A stretch of 64,000 nt of DNA from Streptomyces sp. YPW6 (lineage in GTDB: Bacteria > Actinomycetota > Actinomycetes > Streptomycetales > Streptomycetaceae): contig NZ_CP076457.1 of NCBI RefSeq assembly GCF_018866325.1, positions 3,569,001-3,633,000 of the forward strand, written 5' to 3'. Position 1 is the stretch's first letter. Each line of letters starts with the position of its first letter. The notes beneath the pieces are model-generated. The model had not been told where the DNA came from. It did no database searches and was given only the letters and a program-made list of their open reading frames with translations. Both the position numbers and the translations under genes were made by a program. Shown piece by piece: positions 25,387 through 33,992 of this stretch.

Positions 25387-26616
25387 TCACCACGCCTCGC
25401 CGCTCTCCGCCGCCCGCCCCGGAACGGCTCTGCCGGCGCCCTCGCCCTCCTCCCCGCGCAGCAGCCGGAACGCCAGCAGCGGGAACACCAGGACCGACAC
25501 CATCGCGGCGGCGACCAGGGCGGCGGCCTCCTCCGCCCCGATCACCCGGTCGTCCAGGCCGATCGCGGTGATCGCGACCACCAGCGGCAGACACGTGGAC
25601 GAGAAGAGTCCGAGTGCGGCCCGCGGGGCGGGTCCGGCCAGGTCGCGCGGGGCCAGCAGATACGCCGGAACCCCGCGCACCAGCAGGAACAGCAGCAGGA
25701 AGACCGGCAGGAGCAGCAGCGGGCGGCCGCCGTCGAGCAGCGCCGCGAGGTCGAAGTCGATACCGGTGACGACGTAGAAGAACGGTACGAGGAAGCCGAA
25801 GCCGATCGCCTCCACCCGCTCCAGGATCGCGTCGCTCCGCTCGGGCACCGACCCCTGGAGGACGAGCCGGGTCAGCATGCCCGCCGCGAACGCGCCGAGC
25901 AGGGTGTCCAGGCCGAAGACATGGGCGAGCCCCAGCATCCCGGCCAGCAGCAGCATGACGAAGCGCACCGCGAACTGGCCGCTGGAGTGCAGGGTCACGG
26001 CGATGATCCGGGCGAACCACGGGGGCCTCGGCCGCATCGCCCAGAACACCGCGCCCGCCGTGACGAGGGCGAACACGGCCAGCACCACGCTCGCCGCCCC
26101 CGGGCTGCGCCCGCTGAACAGCAGCGCCATCGCGATGATCGGGCCGAACTCCCCCACCGACCCGAACGCCATCACCACCGACCCGAACCGCCCCTCCAGC
26201 CGCCCGGAGTCCCGCAGGATCGGCAGCACGGCGCCCAGCGCGGTGCTGGTCAGCGCGGTGCCGATGACCAGGCTCTTCGCCAGGTCCGCCCCGCTCAGCA
26301 GCAGGGCGACCCCGAGCCCGGCGGCGAACGACAGCACCCAGGCCCCACCGGCCCGGCGCAGCGTGTCGCCGCGGACCTCGGCGAACCGGATCTCGTACCC
26401 CGCCAGGAAGATCAGCATCGAGAGCCCCAGGTCGGACAGGGTGTCGATGACCTGGTCGTGATGGGCCCAGCCGAGCACGTCGGGCCCGACCAGGACCCCG
26501 AGCACGATCTCGAAGATGACGACGGGGACCGGCAGCCACCGCCCGGTCGCATAACCGAGCAACGGGGCGAGAACCGCCAGGGCCATGATCAGAACGAGGG
26601 TGCCCGGGTGCTCCAT
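25387..26616 (-). CDS. Cation/proton antiporter (CPA2, Na+/H+ exchanger domain)
   Basis: A 409-residue membrane protein with about 12 helices and the Na_H_Exchanger fold: PVVIFEIVLGVLVGP in the first repeat, LIFLAGYEIRF, and the SGADLAKSLVIGTALTSTALGAV segment that stands where the ion-binding region lies. It exchanges monovalent cations for protons across the plasma membrane. The ATG at 26616 was chosen from the family N-terminus; a TATACA box 6 nt upstream is compatible with a leaderless transcript. The C-terminal 25 residues are polar and Gly/Ala-rich. Confidence 0.9.
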   Translation of the reverse strand: MEHPGTLVLIMALAVLAPLLGYATGRWLPVPVVIFEIVLGVLVGPDVLGWAHHDQVIDTLSDLGLSMLIFLAGYEIRFAEVRGDTLRRAGGAWVLSFAAGLGVALLLSGADLAKSLVIGTALTSTALGAVLPILRDSGRLEGRFGSVVMAFGSVGEFGPIIAMALLFSGRSPGAASVVLAVFALVTAGAVFWAMRPRPPWFARIIAVTLHSSGQFAVRFVMLLLAGMLGLAHVFGLDTLLGAFAAGMLTRLVLQGSVPERSDAILERVEAIGFGFLVPFFYVVTGIDFDLAALLDGGRPLLLLPVFLLLFLLVRGVPAYLLAPRDLAGPAPRAALGLFSSTCLPLVVAITAIGLDDRVIGAEEAAALVAAAMVSVLVFPLLAFRLLRGEEGEGAGRAVPGRAAESGEAW

Positions 26617-26848
26617 CGCTCGTGTATAGCAAGGAGAACACAGCTTCGGCCCGCTATGACACTCTTCGTAGCTCTTCGTCCGGTATCCGCAGCGGCCCGT
26701 CCCCGTCACCCGTTCTCCCCCACCGGCGTGCCGGGTGGCGCTCGGGGCCGTTGAATGCGAAGTCAGCGCCCCCTCAAGGCGTCCCCGCCTCCCCGCGGCC
26801 CGCCGGGGCCACGGCCGCGAACGGGGCCGGAAGGCAGGAGAGGACCGC

Positions 26849-29122
26849 ATGCCGTCGTCACAGGCCCCCACCGGGCGGAAAGCCGCCCCGCGCCGCCTGG
26901 GTGTGCTGCGCCGCACCGGCGAATGGTGCGCCCGGCACTTCGTGACCGTCCTCGTCCTGTGGGTGGCCGCGCTCGCCGGGCTCCAGGTCCTCCAGCACGC
27001 GTACGGCGGGGACTACTCCGACGACTTCTCGCTCCCCGGCACCCAGTCCCAGAACGGCCTGGACGTTCTGAAGGCGCATGCCCCGCAGGCGGGCGGCTAC
27101 AACGCGCAGGTGGTCCTGCACGACCCGGACCAGCCGCTCACCTCCGTCTCCGACCAGGTCTCCACCGCCGTCACCGACCTCCAGAAGCTCCCGGACGTGC
27201 TGTCGGCGCAGAACCCGCTGCCGCCGTCCGGTTCCACCCCGCCCCCGCCGCCCGACCCGAACACCGGCCCGCTCTCCACGGACGGCAAGACCGCCTACAT
27301 CACGGTCCGGTTCAGCGTGCAGCCCTCCACGCTCGACCCGTCCTACCTCGACGGGGTCGACGACGCGGTGCGGCCGCTGCGGTCGGCCGGGGTGACGGTG
27401 GAGTACGGCGGGTCGCTCGGCGAGCTGGCCCGGCCCGAGCCGAGCGACCGCACCAGCGAGGCGATCGGCTTCGGGGTGGCGATCGTGGTCCTGCTGATCG
27501 GCTTCGGCAGTCTGCTCGCCGCCGTGCTGCCGCTGGTCACCGCCCTGATCTGCGCCCTGTGCGGGCTGGCGCTGCTCGGCCTCTTCGCCGCCACCGCGAC
27601 CTTCGCGACCGTCTCCCCGACGCTCGCCACGATGATCGGCATCGGCGTCGGCATCGACTACGCCCTCTTCCTGGTCACCCGTCACCGGCAGAACCTCGTC
27701 GACGGCCGGGACCCGGTGACCGCCGCCGGGAACGCCACCGCCACCAGCGGGCACGCGGTGCTGCTCTCCGGCTGCACGGTGATCATCGCGCTGTCGGGCC
27801 TGTGGGTGTCCGGCATCGGGTTCATCGGCAAGCTGGGCCTGGCCGCGGCGGTCACCGTCGTCACCGCGGTGGCGGGCGCCCTCACCCTCGTCCCGGCGGT
27901 CCTCGGTCTGATCGGCCGCCGCATCGACCGCGTACGGGTGCGGAAACCGGTGGCCGAGACCGTACCGGCCCCCGAGGGCGCGGAGCCCGGCGGCTGGCAC
28001 CGGTACGCGCAGCGCGTGGAGCAGCGGCCCTGGTGGTTCCTGGCCGGCGGGGTGGTGCTGCTGGCCGTGCTGTCCTTCCCGCTGCTCTTCATCCAGCTCG
28101 GCCACATCGGCGACGGCGCCGACCCGAAGTCGTTCACGGACCGGCGCGCCTACGACCTGATGTCGAGCGCCTTCGGGCCGGGCTCCAACGGCCCGCTGAC
28201 CGTGGTCATCGACCAGAGCAAGGTGCCCTCCGGCGACCGTGCCGCCCTCGCCGACCAGGCGCAGAAGGCGCTGACCGGGGTGCCCGACGCCGAGGTGATC
28301 ACCCCGCTGACCGCCACCCAGGACGGCGACGTGCTGACCGCCACCGCCTACTCGGTGGCCGCCCCGCAGGACGAGCGGACGACCTCCCTGACGAACCGGC
28401 TCGTCGACGACGTCCTGCCCGGGGCGGTCTCCGGCTACGACGCGAGCACCTACGTCACCGGCACCACCGCCGCCCAGGTCGACTTCCTGGACATCGTCTC
28501 CAGCAGACTGCCGCTCATCATCGCGGTCGTCGTGGGCCTGGCGTTCCTGGTGATCCTGGCCGTCTTCCGGGGGCTGCTCGTCGCGGTGAAGGCCGCCGTG
28601 CTCAACGTGCTGTCGATCGCCGCCTCGTACGGGGTCGTGGTGGCGGTCTTCCAGTGGGGCTGGGGCGGCCCGGCGCTGGGGGTGTCGGGCGAGGTGCCGA
28701 TCGAGAGCTACGTCCCCATGATGATGTTCGCGATCGTCTTCGGGCTGAGCATGGACTACGAGATCTTCCTGCTCTCCCGCATCCACGAGGCCTGGGTGCG
28801 CACCGGCGACCCGCGCGCGAGCGTCGCGCACGCGCTGGAGATCACCGCCCGGGTCATCACCTGCGCGGCACTGATCATGGTGAGCGTCTTCGCCGCGTTC
28901 ATCATCAGCGACAACATCGTGGTGAAGATGCTGGGCCTCGGACTCGCCGCCAGTGTGCTCATCGACGCCACCGTCGTACGGCTGCTGCTGGTCCCGGCGG
29001 TGATGACCCTGCTGGGCCGGGCCGCCTGGTGGATCCCCGGCCCGCTGGACCGGATCCTGCCGCACCTGGACGCCGAGGGGAGCGAGGAGGCGCCCGCCCG
29101 TCCACCCGTCAGTGATGCATGA
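26849..29122 (+). CDS. MMPL/RND-family membrane transporter
   Basis: A 757-residue protein with two halves of six helices, each preceded by a large external loop. The essential membrane Asp-Tyr pairs are visible in GVGIDYALFLVTRHR and GLSMDYEIFLLSR. MMPL proteins of actinobacteria use proton flow to export lipids, pigments or drugs. The external loop of the first half has a Pro-rich string (PPPPPDPN). A GGAGAGGACC site precedes the ATG at 26849. There is no lipid biosynthesis gene next to it, so the cargo is unknown. Confidence 0.93.
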   Translation: MPSSQAPTGRKAAPRRLGVLRRTGEWCARHFVTVLVLWVAALAGLQVLQHAYGGDYSDDFSLPGTQSQNGLDVLKAHAPQAGGYNAQVVLHDPDQPLTSVSDQVSTAVTDLQKLPDVLSAQNPLPPSGSTPPPPPDPNTGPLSTDGKTAYITVRFSVQPSTLDPSYLDGVDDAVRPLRSAGVTVEYGGSLGELARPEPSDRTSEAIGFGVAIVVLLIGFGSLLAAVLPLVTALICALCGLALLGLFAATATFATVSPTLATMIGIGVGIDYALFLVTRHRQNLVDGRDPVTAAGNATATSGHAVLLSGCTVIIALSGLWVSGIGFIGKLGLAAAVTVVTAVAGALTLVPAVLGLIGRRIDRVRVRKPVAETVPAPEGAEPGGWHRYAQRVEQRPWWFLAGGVVLLAVLSFPLLFIQLGHIGDGADPKSFTDRRAYDLMSSAFGPGSNGPLTVVIDQSKVPSGDRAALADQAQKALTGVPDAEVITPLTATQDGDVLTATAYSVAAPQDERTTSLTNRLVDDVLPGAVSGYDASTYVTGTTAAQVDFLDIVSSRLPLIIAVVVGLAFLVILAVFRGLLVAVKAAVLNVLSIAASYGVVVAVFQWGWGGPALGVSGEVPIESYVPMMMFAIVFGLSMDYEIFLLSRIHEAWVRTGDPRASVAHALEITARVITCAALIMVSVFAAFIISDNIVVKMLGLGLAASVLIDATVVRLLLVPAVMTLLGRAAWWIPGPLDRILPHLDAEGSEEAPARPPVSDA

Positions 29123-29153
29123 CACAGAGGGCGGAAGGAACGCCTCCGCGTTC

Positions 29154-29159
29154 TAGGGT
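29154..29159 (+). promoter_or_regulatory. -10 box of a leaderless acyltransferase transcript
   Basis: TAGGGT lies exactly 6 nt before the ATG at 29166 and there is no Shine-Dalgarno sequence between them. Confidence 0.5.
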
Positions 29160-29165
29160 GTCAGG

Positions 29166-30251
29166 ATGTCGTCTCCCCTCATCTCCGAGCAGCCGCGCCC
29201 CACCGCCGCTGCCGACACCCCGGAGACCGGGAAGCCGCCGGCCGACGGCCGGGATCCCTTCTTCGACAACGTGAAGTACCTGGCGATCGTGCTGGTGGCC
29301 GTCGGGCACGCCTGGGAGCCCCTGCCCCCCGGGCGCCTCGTGGAGGCCGCCTACACCTTCATCTACACCTTCCACATGCCGGTGTTCATCCTGATCGCCG
29401 GGTACTTCTCGCGGAACTTCGAGCTGCGCCCGGACCGGGTGTGGAAGCTGGTCACCAGCCTGCTGGTGCCCTACCTCCTCTTCGAGGCCCTCTACACGCT
29501 GTTCGAGCGGGTCGCCGACAAGCCGGACTTCCCCCTGTCGGTGCTGGAGCCCTACTGGCTCCTGTGGTTCCTGCCCGCCCTGTTCTTCTGGCGGCTGTCC
29601 ACCCCGGTCTGGCAGGCCGTGCGCTTCCCGGTGCTGGTCTCGCTCGCCGTCGCCGCCCTCGCGTCGGTGTCACCCGCCGCCGACGGGAGCCTGCAGATCC
29701 AGCGCATGCTCCAGTTCCTGCCGTTCTACGTGCTCGGCCTGCGGCTGCGCCCGGAGCACTTCGCGTTCGTCAGGTCCACCTGGATGCGGATCGTCTCGGT
29801 GCCGGTGTTCGTGGCCGGGATGCTGCTGGCGTACTGGCTGGTGCCCCGGACCTCGACCTCCCTCTTCTTCCGCAAGAACAGCGCTCAGGGGATGAGCATC
29901 GCCGAGTGGACGGGCCCCATGGCCACGCTCCTGCTGTTCGTGGCCGCGCTGGTGCTGGGCGCCTGCTTCCTCGCCTGGGTGCCCCGGGGCAGGAGCTGGA
30001 TGACCACGCTCGGCACCTGCACGCTGTACGGGTACCTGCTCCACGGCTTCGTCGTCCGGGGCCTGAAGTACGGCGGCTTCTATGACGGCCCGTTCTTCGA
30101 CACCATGCTGGGCACGGTCGCCGTCACCCTGGGCGCGATCGCCGGCATGACCCTGCTCTGCACGCCCCCGGTCCGGCGGCTGCTGCGCCCGCTGCTGGAA
30201 CCGCGCATGGCGTGGGCCCGGCAGAAACCGCCGGCCGCCCGGGCGTCCTGA
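29166..30251 (+). CDS. Acyltransferase 3 / fucose-4-O-acetylase-like membrane protein
   Basis: A 361-residue membrane protein with about ten helices. FFDNVKYLAIVLVAVGHAWEPL carries the catalytic-type His of acyltransferase family 3, and TFHMPVFILIAGYFSR is the second conserved loop. These enzymes O-acetylate sugars or cell-surface glycans. The start at 29166 follows a TAGGGT box by 6 nt. It converges with the DEAD-box helicase gene. Confidence 0.9.
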   Translation: MSSPLISEQPRPTAAADTPETGKPPADGRDPFFDNVKYLAIVLVAVGHAWEPLPPGRLVEAAYTFIYTFHMPVFILIAGYFSRNFELRPDRVWKLVTSLLVPYLLFEALYTLFERVADKPDFPLSVLEPYWLLWFLPALFFWRLSTPVWQAVRFPVLVSLAVAALASVSPAADGSLQIQRMLQFLPFYVLGLRLRPEHFAFVRSTWMRIVSVPVFVAGMLLAYWLVPRTSTSLFFRKNSAQGMSIAEWTGPMATLLLFVAALVLGACFLAWVPRGRSWMTTLGTCTLYGYLLHGFVVRGLKYGGFYDGPFFDTMLGTVAVTLGAIAGMTLLCTPPVRRLLRPLLEPRMAWARQKPPAARAS

Positions 30252-30327
30252 GAGGACACCGGACGGCCGGGCCGCAGGCCCGGGAAGCGAACGACGCCCG
30301 CCCCGGGCACCTTGTGACAGACCGTCA

Positions 30328-30361
30328 CCTGACCGTGCGCCGTGTGGCCACGCAGGTCAGG
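30328..30361. terminator. Hairpin between convergent acyltransferase and helicase genes
   Basis: CCTGACC (30328-30334) pairs with GGTCAGG (30355-30361), with further GTGCG/CGC pairing inside. It overlaps the helicase stop codon. No U-run follows, as is usual in Streptomyces. Confidence 0.5.
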
Positions 30362-31931
30362 CCGCGCGGTTCTTCCGGCGCTGTGCGGCGGCGGCGCGCT
30401 CCTCGGGCGTCGGCACTCCGGGGCGACCGCGCCGGGCCGGGGCCCCGCCGCCACGCCGGGTGCCCCGCCCCATGAACGCGCCCCCGCCGCGGCCGGAGCG
30501 CTCCTTGGGCGGGGCGGTGACGACGACCGGGACACCGGAGGGCGCCTGCGCACCCGTGATCCGGCTGAGCTCGGCCTCGCCCGACCGGACCTGAGTGACC
30601 TGCGGCCTGATCCCGGCGTCCGCCATCAGCCGGGTCATCTCCCGGCGCTGGTTCGGCAGCACCAGCGTGACGACGCTGCCGGACTCCCCGGCGCGGGCGG
30701 TACGGCCGCCGCGGTGCAGGTAGTCCTTGTGGTCGGTCGGCGGGTCCACGTTGACCACCAGGTCGAGGTTGTCGACGTGGATGCCGCGCGCCGCGACGTT
30801 GGTGGCGACCAGGACCGTGACGTGCCCGGTCTTGAACCGCTCCAGGGTGCGGGTGCGCTGCGGCTGGGACTTGCCGCCGTGCAGCGCCGCCGCCCGGACC
30901 CCGCTCTGCAGCAGGTGGTCGGTGAGCCTGTCCACGGCGTGCTTGGTGTCCAGGAACATGATCACGCGGCCGTCGCGGGCCGCGATCTCCGTCGTGGTGG
31001 CGTACTTGTCGGCGCCCTGGACGTAGAGGACATGGTGTTCCATCGTCGTGACCGCGCCGGCGGCGGGATCGACGGAGTGCACGACCGGGTCCTTCAGGTA
31101 CGTCCGCACCAGCAGGTCGACGTTGCGGTCCAGGGTGGCCGAGAAGAGCATCCGCTGCCCGTCCGGGTTCACCTGGTCGAGCAGCTCGGTGACCTGCGGC
31201 ATGAAGCCCATGTCGGCCATCTGGTCGGCCTCGTCGAGGACCGTGACGGTGACCCGGTCCAGCATGCAGTCACGGCGCTCGATGAGGTCCTTGAGGCGCC
31301 CCGGCGTGGCGACGACGACCTCGGCACCGCCGCGCAGCGCGCTCGCCTGACGGCCGATGGACATGCCGCCGACCACGGTGGCGATGCGCAGCTTCAGCGA
31401 CCGGGCGTACGGGGTGAGCGCGTCGGTGACCTGCTGGGCCAGCTCCCGGGTCGGAACGAGGACCAGGGCCAGCGGGCGCTTCGCGTCGGCGCGGCGGCCG
31501 GCCGTGCGGGCCAGCAGCGCGAGGCCGAAGGCGAGGGTCTTGCCGGAGCCGGTGCGGCCGCGGCCCAGGACATCCCGGCCGGCCAGCGAGTTCGGCAGGG
31601 TGGCCGCCTGGATCGGGAAGGGCACGGTCATGCCCTCTGCGGCCAGCGCCTTCGTCAGCGGTGCGGGCATCTCCAGTTCGCCGAAGGTCTCGACGGCGGG
31701 GAGGGCCGGGGTGAGCGTCACCGGCAGGGCGAATTCTCCCTTGACGCCGGAGGCGGAACGGCGGCCGTGACCACCGGACCGGCCGGAGGCGCCCGAGCCA
31801 CCGGACCGTCGGGGACCGCCACCGAAGCCCGCGGCCCGGCGTTCGCCGCCACCTCCGGAGTAGCGGGGGGCGCCGCCGGAACCCGTTCGGGAGAAACGGC
31901 CGGTCGAGCGGGGGGTGCGTTCGCGATTCAT
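30357..31931 (-). CDS. DEAD-box ATP-dependent RNA helicase
   Basis: A 524-residue helicase with every core motif: Q motif FPIQAATLP, motif I GRTGSGKT, Ia PTRELA, Ib TPGR, II DEAD, III SAT, and motif VI HRGGRTARAG. The N-terminal 65 and C-terminal 70 residues are Arg/Gly/Ser-rich, RNA-binding-type tails. It unwinds RNA with ATP, most likely in cold adaptation or ribosome assembly. The ATG at 31931 is supported by GAAAGG upstream. The cold-shock protein gene lies just upstream on the same strand, with a terminator hairpin between them that may be leaky. Confidence 0.95.
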   Translation of the reverse strand: MNRERTPRSTGRFSRTGSGGAPRYSGGGGERRAAGFGGGPRRSGGSGASGRSGGHGRRSASGVKGEFALPVTLTPALPAVETFGELEMPAPLTKALAAEGMTVPFPIQAATLPNSLAGRDVLGRGRTGSGKTLAFGLALLARTAGRRADAKRPLALVLVPTRELAQQVTDALTPYARSLKLRIATVVGGMSIGRQASALRGGAEVVVATPGRLKDLIERRDCMLDRVTVTVLDEADQMADMGFMPQVTELLDQVNPDGQRMLFSATLDRNVDLLVRTYLKDPVVHSVDPAAGAVTTMEHHVLYVQGADKYATTTEIAARDGRVIMFLDTKHAVDRLTDHLLQSGVRAAALHGGKSQPQRTRTLERFKTGHVTVLVATNVAARGIHVDNLDLVVNVDPPTDHKDYLHRGGRTARAGESGSVVTLVLPNQRREMTRLMADAGIRPQVTQVRSGEAELSRITGAQAPSGVPVVVTAPPKERSGRGGGAFMGRGTRRGGGAPARRGRPGVPTPEERAAAAQRRKNRAA

Positions 31932-32070
31932 GCAGAACCTTTCCTCGATGGGCGCGTATCGAGGGATTCTTTTTCGGGAGACGGCCGTGAACGGCGCCCG
32001 GAATCGCAAGAACGAGCCGATGAAATGACAGAAGAAAACGGGGCCCCGGCCCCGGAAACGACAACGAGCC

Positions 32071-32097
32071 GGGGCCCGCACCCATGGTGCGGGCCCC
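32071..32097 (-). terminator. Terminator hairpin after the cold-shock gene
   Basis: GGGGCCCGCACC and GGTGCGGGCCCC form a perfect 12-bp stem with a 3-base loop, 24 nt after the cold-shock stop codon. Confidence 0.8.
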
Positions 32098-32121
32098 AGC
32101 TGCGTCGTACTGCCCGAGTGA

Positions 32122-32325
32122 TCAGGCGGGGACGATGTTCTCGGCCTGCGGGCCCTTCTGGCCCTGCGTGACGTCGAAGCTCACCTTCTGGCCTTCCTGC
32201 AGCTCACGGAAGCCGCTGGAGGCGATGTTGCTGTAGTGGGCGAAGACGTCGGCGCCGCCGCCGTCCTGCTCGATGAAGCCGAAGCCCTTTTCCGAGTTGA
32301 ACCACTTCACGATGCCAGTAGCCAT
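32122..32325 (-). CDS. Cold-shock protein, CspA family
   Basis: A 67-residue single cold-shock domain with both RNA-binding motifs, KGFGFIE (RNP1) and VFAHYS (RNP2). It acts as an RNA chaperone and transcription antiterminator in the cytoplasm. A strong AAGGAGAT site precedes the ATG at 32325. The upstream untranslated leader is long and has a GC-rich hairpin, a usual site of temperature control in this family. A DEAD-box helicase gene lies downstream and a MerR-like gene upstream. Confidence 0.97.
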   Translation of the reverse strand: MATGIVKWFNSEKGFGFIEQDGGGADVFAHYSNIASSGFRELQEGQKVSFDVTQGQKGPQAENIVPA

Positions 32326-32508
32326 GTCATATCTCCTTGAGGGCGCAGAGCCCGTGGGCCCACACTGTGCGGGCCCCACGTCGCCGCGATGATTTCCCTG
32401 TCCGGAAAAAAAGAGCACCGGAAAGACAAAAGTGCGCCCGCCGACATCCGGTCGGCAGGAGCACTTGAAGTTTCTTGGGAACCACAACTGCAACTGAGAT
32501 CAAGATTA
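32326..32508 (-). promoter_or_regulatory. Long 5' leader of the cold-shock gene
   Basis: About 170 nt lie between a TAATCT -10-like box (32508-32503, minus strand) and the ATG. The leader contains a strong imperfect hairpin at 32354-32379 (GTGGG...CCCAC) followed by the AAGGAGAT site. Cold-shock genes are known to be controlled by refolding of such leaders; thermosensing here is inference. Confidence 0.5.
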
Positions 32509-32612
32509 GCACGAAGCGCCGGAAGAGGCAGCACTCGAAATCACCGGACGGGTCGGCACGAAAAAGCCTCATCGCGGATTGTGTGAAATTCTGTGCTGCC
32601 GAAAACAGATAT

Positions 32613-32936
32613 TCAGCCGGACCGGCCGCGCAGTTCCTCGTTGAGGCGCAGCGCCTCCTCCAGCTGGTCCTCCAGGATGACGATGCGGCAGGCGGCCTCG
32701 ACGGGCGTGCCGGCGTCGACCAGCTCGCGGGCACGGGCGGCGATGCGCAACTGGTAGCGGGAGTAGCGGCGGTGGCCGCCCGCGGACCGCAGCGGGGTGA
32801 TCAGGCGGGCTTCGCCGATCGCGCGGAGGAACCCCGGCGTCGCACCGATCATCTCCGCGGCGCGCCCCATCGTGTAGGCGGGGTAGTCGTCGTCGTCGAG
32901 CCGGCCGGCGGCATCCGAAGGGGTCTCCGGGGGCAT
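32613..32936 (-). CDS. MerR-like helix-turn-helix regulator
   Basis: A 107-residue regulator. Residues 20-85 form a MerR-type winged helix (YTMGRAAEMIGATPGFLRAIG, then RSAGGHRRYSRYQL), followed by a short helix (LEDQLEEALRLNEEL) for dimerisation. There is no effector domain. The ATG at 32936 was chosen because GGAAGAGG stands 5 nt before it; a GTG at 32954 is also possible. It lies 290 bp upstream of the cold-shock gene on the same strand and may regulate it. Confidence 0.88.
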   Translation of the reverse strand: MPPETPSDAAGRLDDDDYPAYTMGRAAEMIGATPGFLRAIGEARLITPLRSAGGHRRYSRYQLRIAARARELVDAGTPVEAACRIVILEDQLEEALRLNEELRGRSG

Positions 32937-33137
32937 CTGCACCTCTTCCGTCACGCGCGGACCGGAGGAGCCGGGCGCCGTACGCCTGCGGGGTGCACCT
33001 CTGCTGCGTACCACTGATTCCCGTGACTGCACAAGAAACCCTAATCGCCCGGCAAGGGCATGTCTATCGCGACCGGAACAGATTCGGGCGCACGCGAAGG
33101 GCAGCCCGGAGCTGCCCTTACGGCCCTTCCACGGATC

Positions 33138-33184
33138 ACTGACCGACTGGTCAGTTGTCGTCGGGAGTACCGCGGGGCCATAAT
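33138..33184 (+). promoter_or_regulatory. Palindrome and promoter of a candidate small RNA
   Basis: ACTGACC-GACT-GGTCAGT (33138-33155) is a perfect 7-bp inverted repeat of TetR-operator style. It directly abuts TTGTCG (33155-33160), an 18-bp spacer and CATAAT (33179-33184), a good vegetative promoter on the plus strand. No start codon with a coding frame follows. Confidence 0.5.
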
Positions 33185-33190
33185 GCACGC

Positions 33191-33371
33191 GTAGCCCTTC
33201 ACGCATCCCCCGTCGTGAAGGGCTACACCCCTGTCCGGAGCCGGGACCGAGCAGGACGGACAGGACGGACAGCCGACCCCGGGTCCGCACGAGGCCTGTT
33301 CCGGGCGCGGCGGGGCAGCGGGTCATTCACGGGCAAGGGACTCCCCTCGTGGTCCCCTGCCCGTGTTTTTT
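33191..33371 (+). ncRNA. Candidate small RNA with 5' hairpin and intrinsic terminator
   Basis: The predicted transcript starts at about 33191, exactly where a perfect 13-bp hairpin begins (GTAGCCCTTCACG with CGTGAAGGGCTAC, 33191-33226). It ends at a 13-bp terminator stem followed by six T residues (33329-33371). No protein-like frame lies between. Alternatively this is a terminated leader (attenuator) of the XRE gene that starts 70 bp later. Confidence 0.5.
33329..33371 (+). terminator. Intrinsic terminator with U-tract
   Basis: ACGGGCAAGGGAC pairs with GTCCCCTGCCCGT (one mismatch, 10-base loop), followed by GTTTTTT. A run of six T is rare in this GC-rich genome, so this looks like a selected Rho-independent terminator on the plus strand. 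Confidence 0.8.
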
Positions 33372-33374
33372 CGA

Positions 33375-33399
33375 GTTAACAGTGACGTAGAGTGTTTAC
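33375..33399 (+). promoter_or_regulatory. XRE-gene promoter with flanking inverted repeat
   Basis: GTTAACA (33375-33381) and TGTTTAC (33393-33399) form an inverted repeat with one mismatch around the -10 box TAGAGT (33388-33393). The position suggests autorepression by the XRE-like protein encoded just downstream. Confidence 0.45.
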
Positions 33400-33440
33400 G
33401 CAAGCTCAGTTCCGACTCCGAGGTGATCGTGGAGGCCCGG

Positions 33441-33953
33441 ATGGCCAAGGACGACGGCGACGCACGCGGTCCGGAGCCCGTCGGCGCCCCCGGCCCGGAC
33501 GAGCTGCCCCGCCTCGGCTCGCTGCGGGAGAAGGTCGAGTACATGGTCGAGAAGACCTTCCCCGGCCAGAAGATCTCGGGCCGGGTCTTCGCCGAACTGG
33601 TCCGCGACCGCGGCGGCTCGCTGTCGCACAGCTACTTCTCCAACATCCTGGCCGGCAAGGTCACCCAGCCGTCCGAGGACATCCTCAAGGCCCTCGGGCT
33701 CGGGTTCGGCGTGGACTGGCGCTTCTTCAAGGAGGAGTCCGAGGTCGTCGACGACGTCGTCGCCGGGCTCCAGTTCCTGGCCAAGCGGCGCACCGGCGAG
33801 ATCAGCGGCCTGGCCGGCCGGGGTCTGGACGACGACGGGCTCCCGCCGGAACTGCTGCGGTTCGCCCTGTCCCTGCTGGAGGACGCCGCCCGCGAGAAGG
33901 ACGGCCCCGGAAGCGGGGGAACGGGTGGAGCGGCGGGAGAGATTCCACGGTGA
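33441..33953 (+). CDS. XRE-like helix-turn-helix regulator
   Basis: A protein of about 170 residues. The helix-turn-helix spans roughly residues 28-90 (VFAELVRDRGGSLSHSYFSN, ILAGKVTQPSEDILKALGLG), a lambda-repressor-like layout, followed by acidic helices and a Gly-rich tail. Two starts are plausible: ATG 33441, with GGAGG 5 nt upstream (chosen), and GTG 33429. The ImmA/IrrE-like protease gene begins 39 bp after the stop. Known pairs such as ImmR-ImmA and DdrO-IrrE work by protease cleavage of the repressor, so this protein is the likely substrate (inference). Confidence 0.8.
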   Translation: MAKDDGDARGPEPVGAPGPDELPRLGSLREKVEYMVEKTFPGQKISGRVFAELVRDRGGSLSHSYFSNILAGKVTQPSEDILKALGLGFGVDWRFFKEESEVVDDVVAGLQFLAKRRTGEISGLAGRGLDDDGLPPELLRFALSLLEDAAREKDGPGSGGTGGAAGEIPR

Positions 33954-33992
33954 AGCACGCCGCCGGGGGCCCGGCAGCGTAGCGTCTTCGGC

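Noticed and set aside
32613..33326. Longer 237-codon version of the MerR-like gene
   Set aside because: The added N-terminus is Arg/Ser-rich with no homology-like features and overlaps promoter and RNA signals; GGAAGAGG supports the ATG at 32936.
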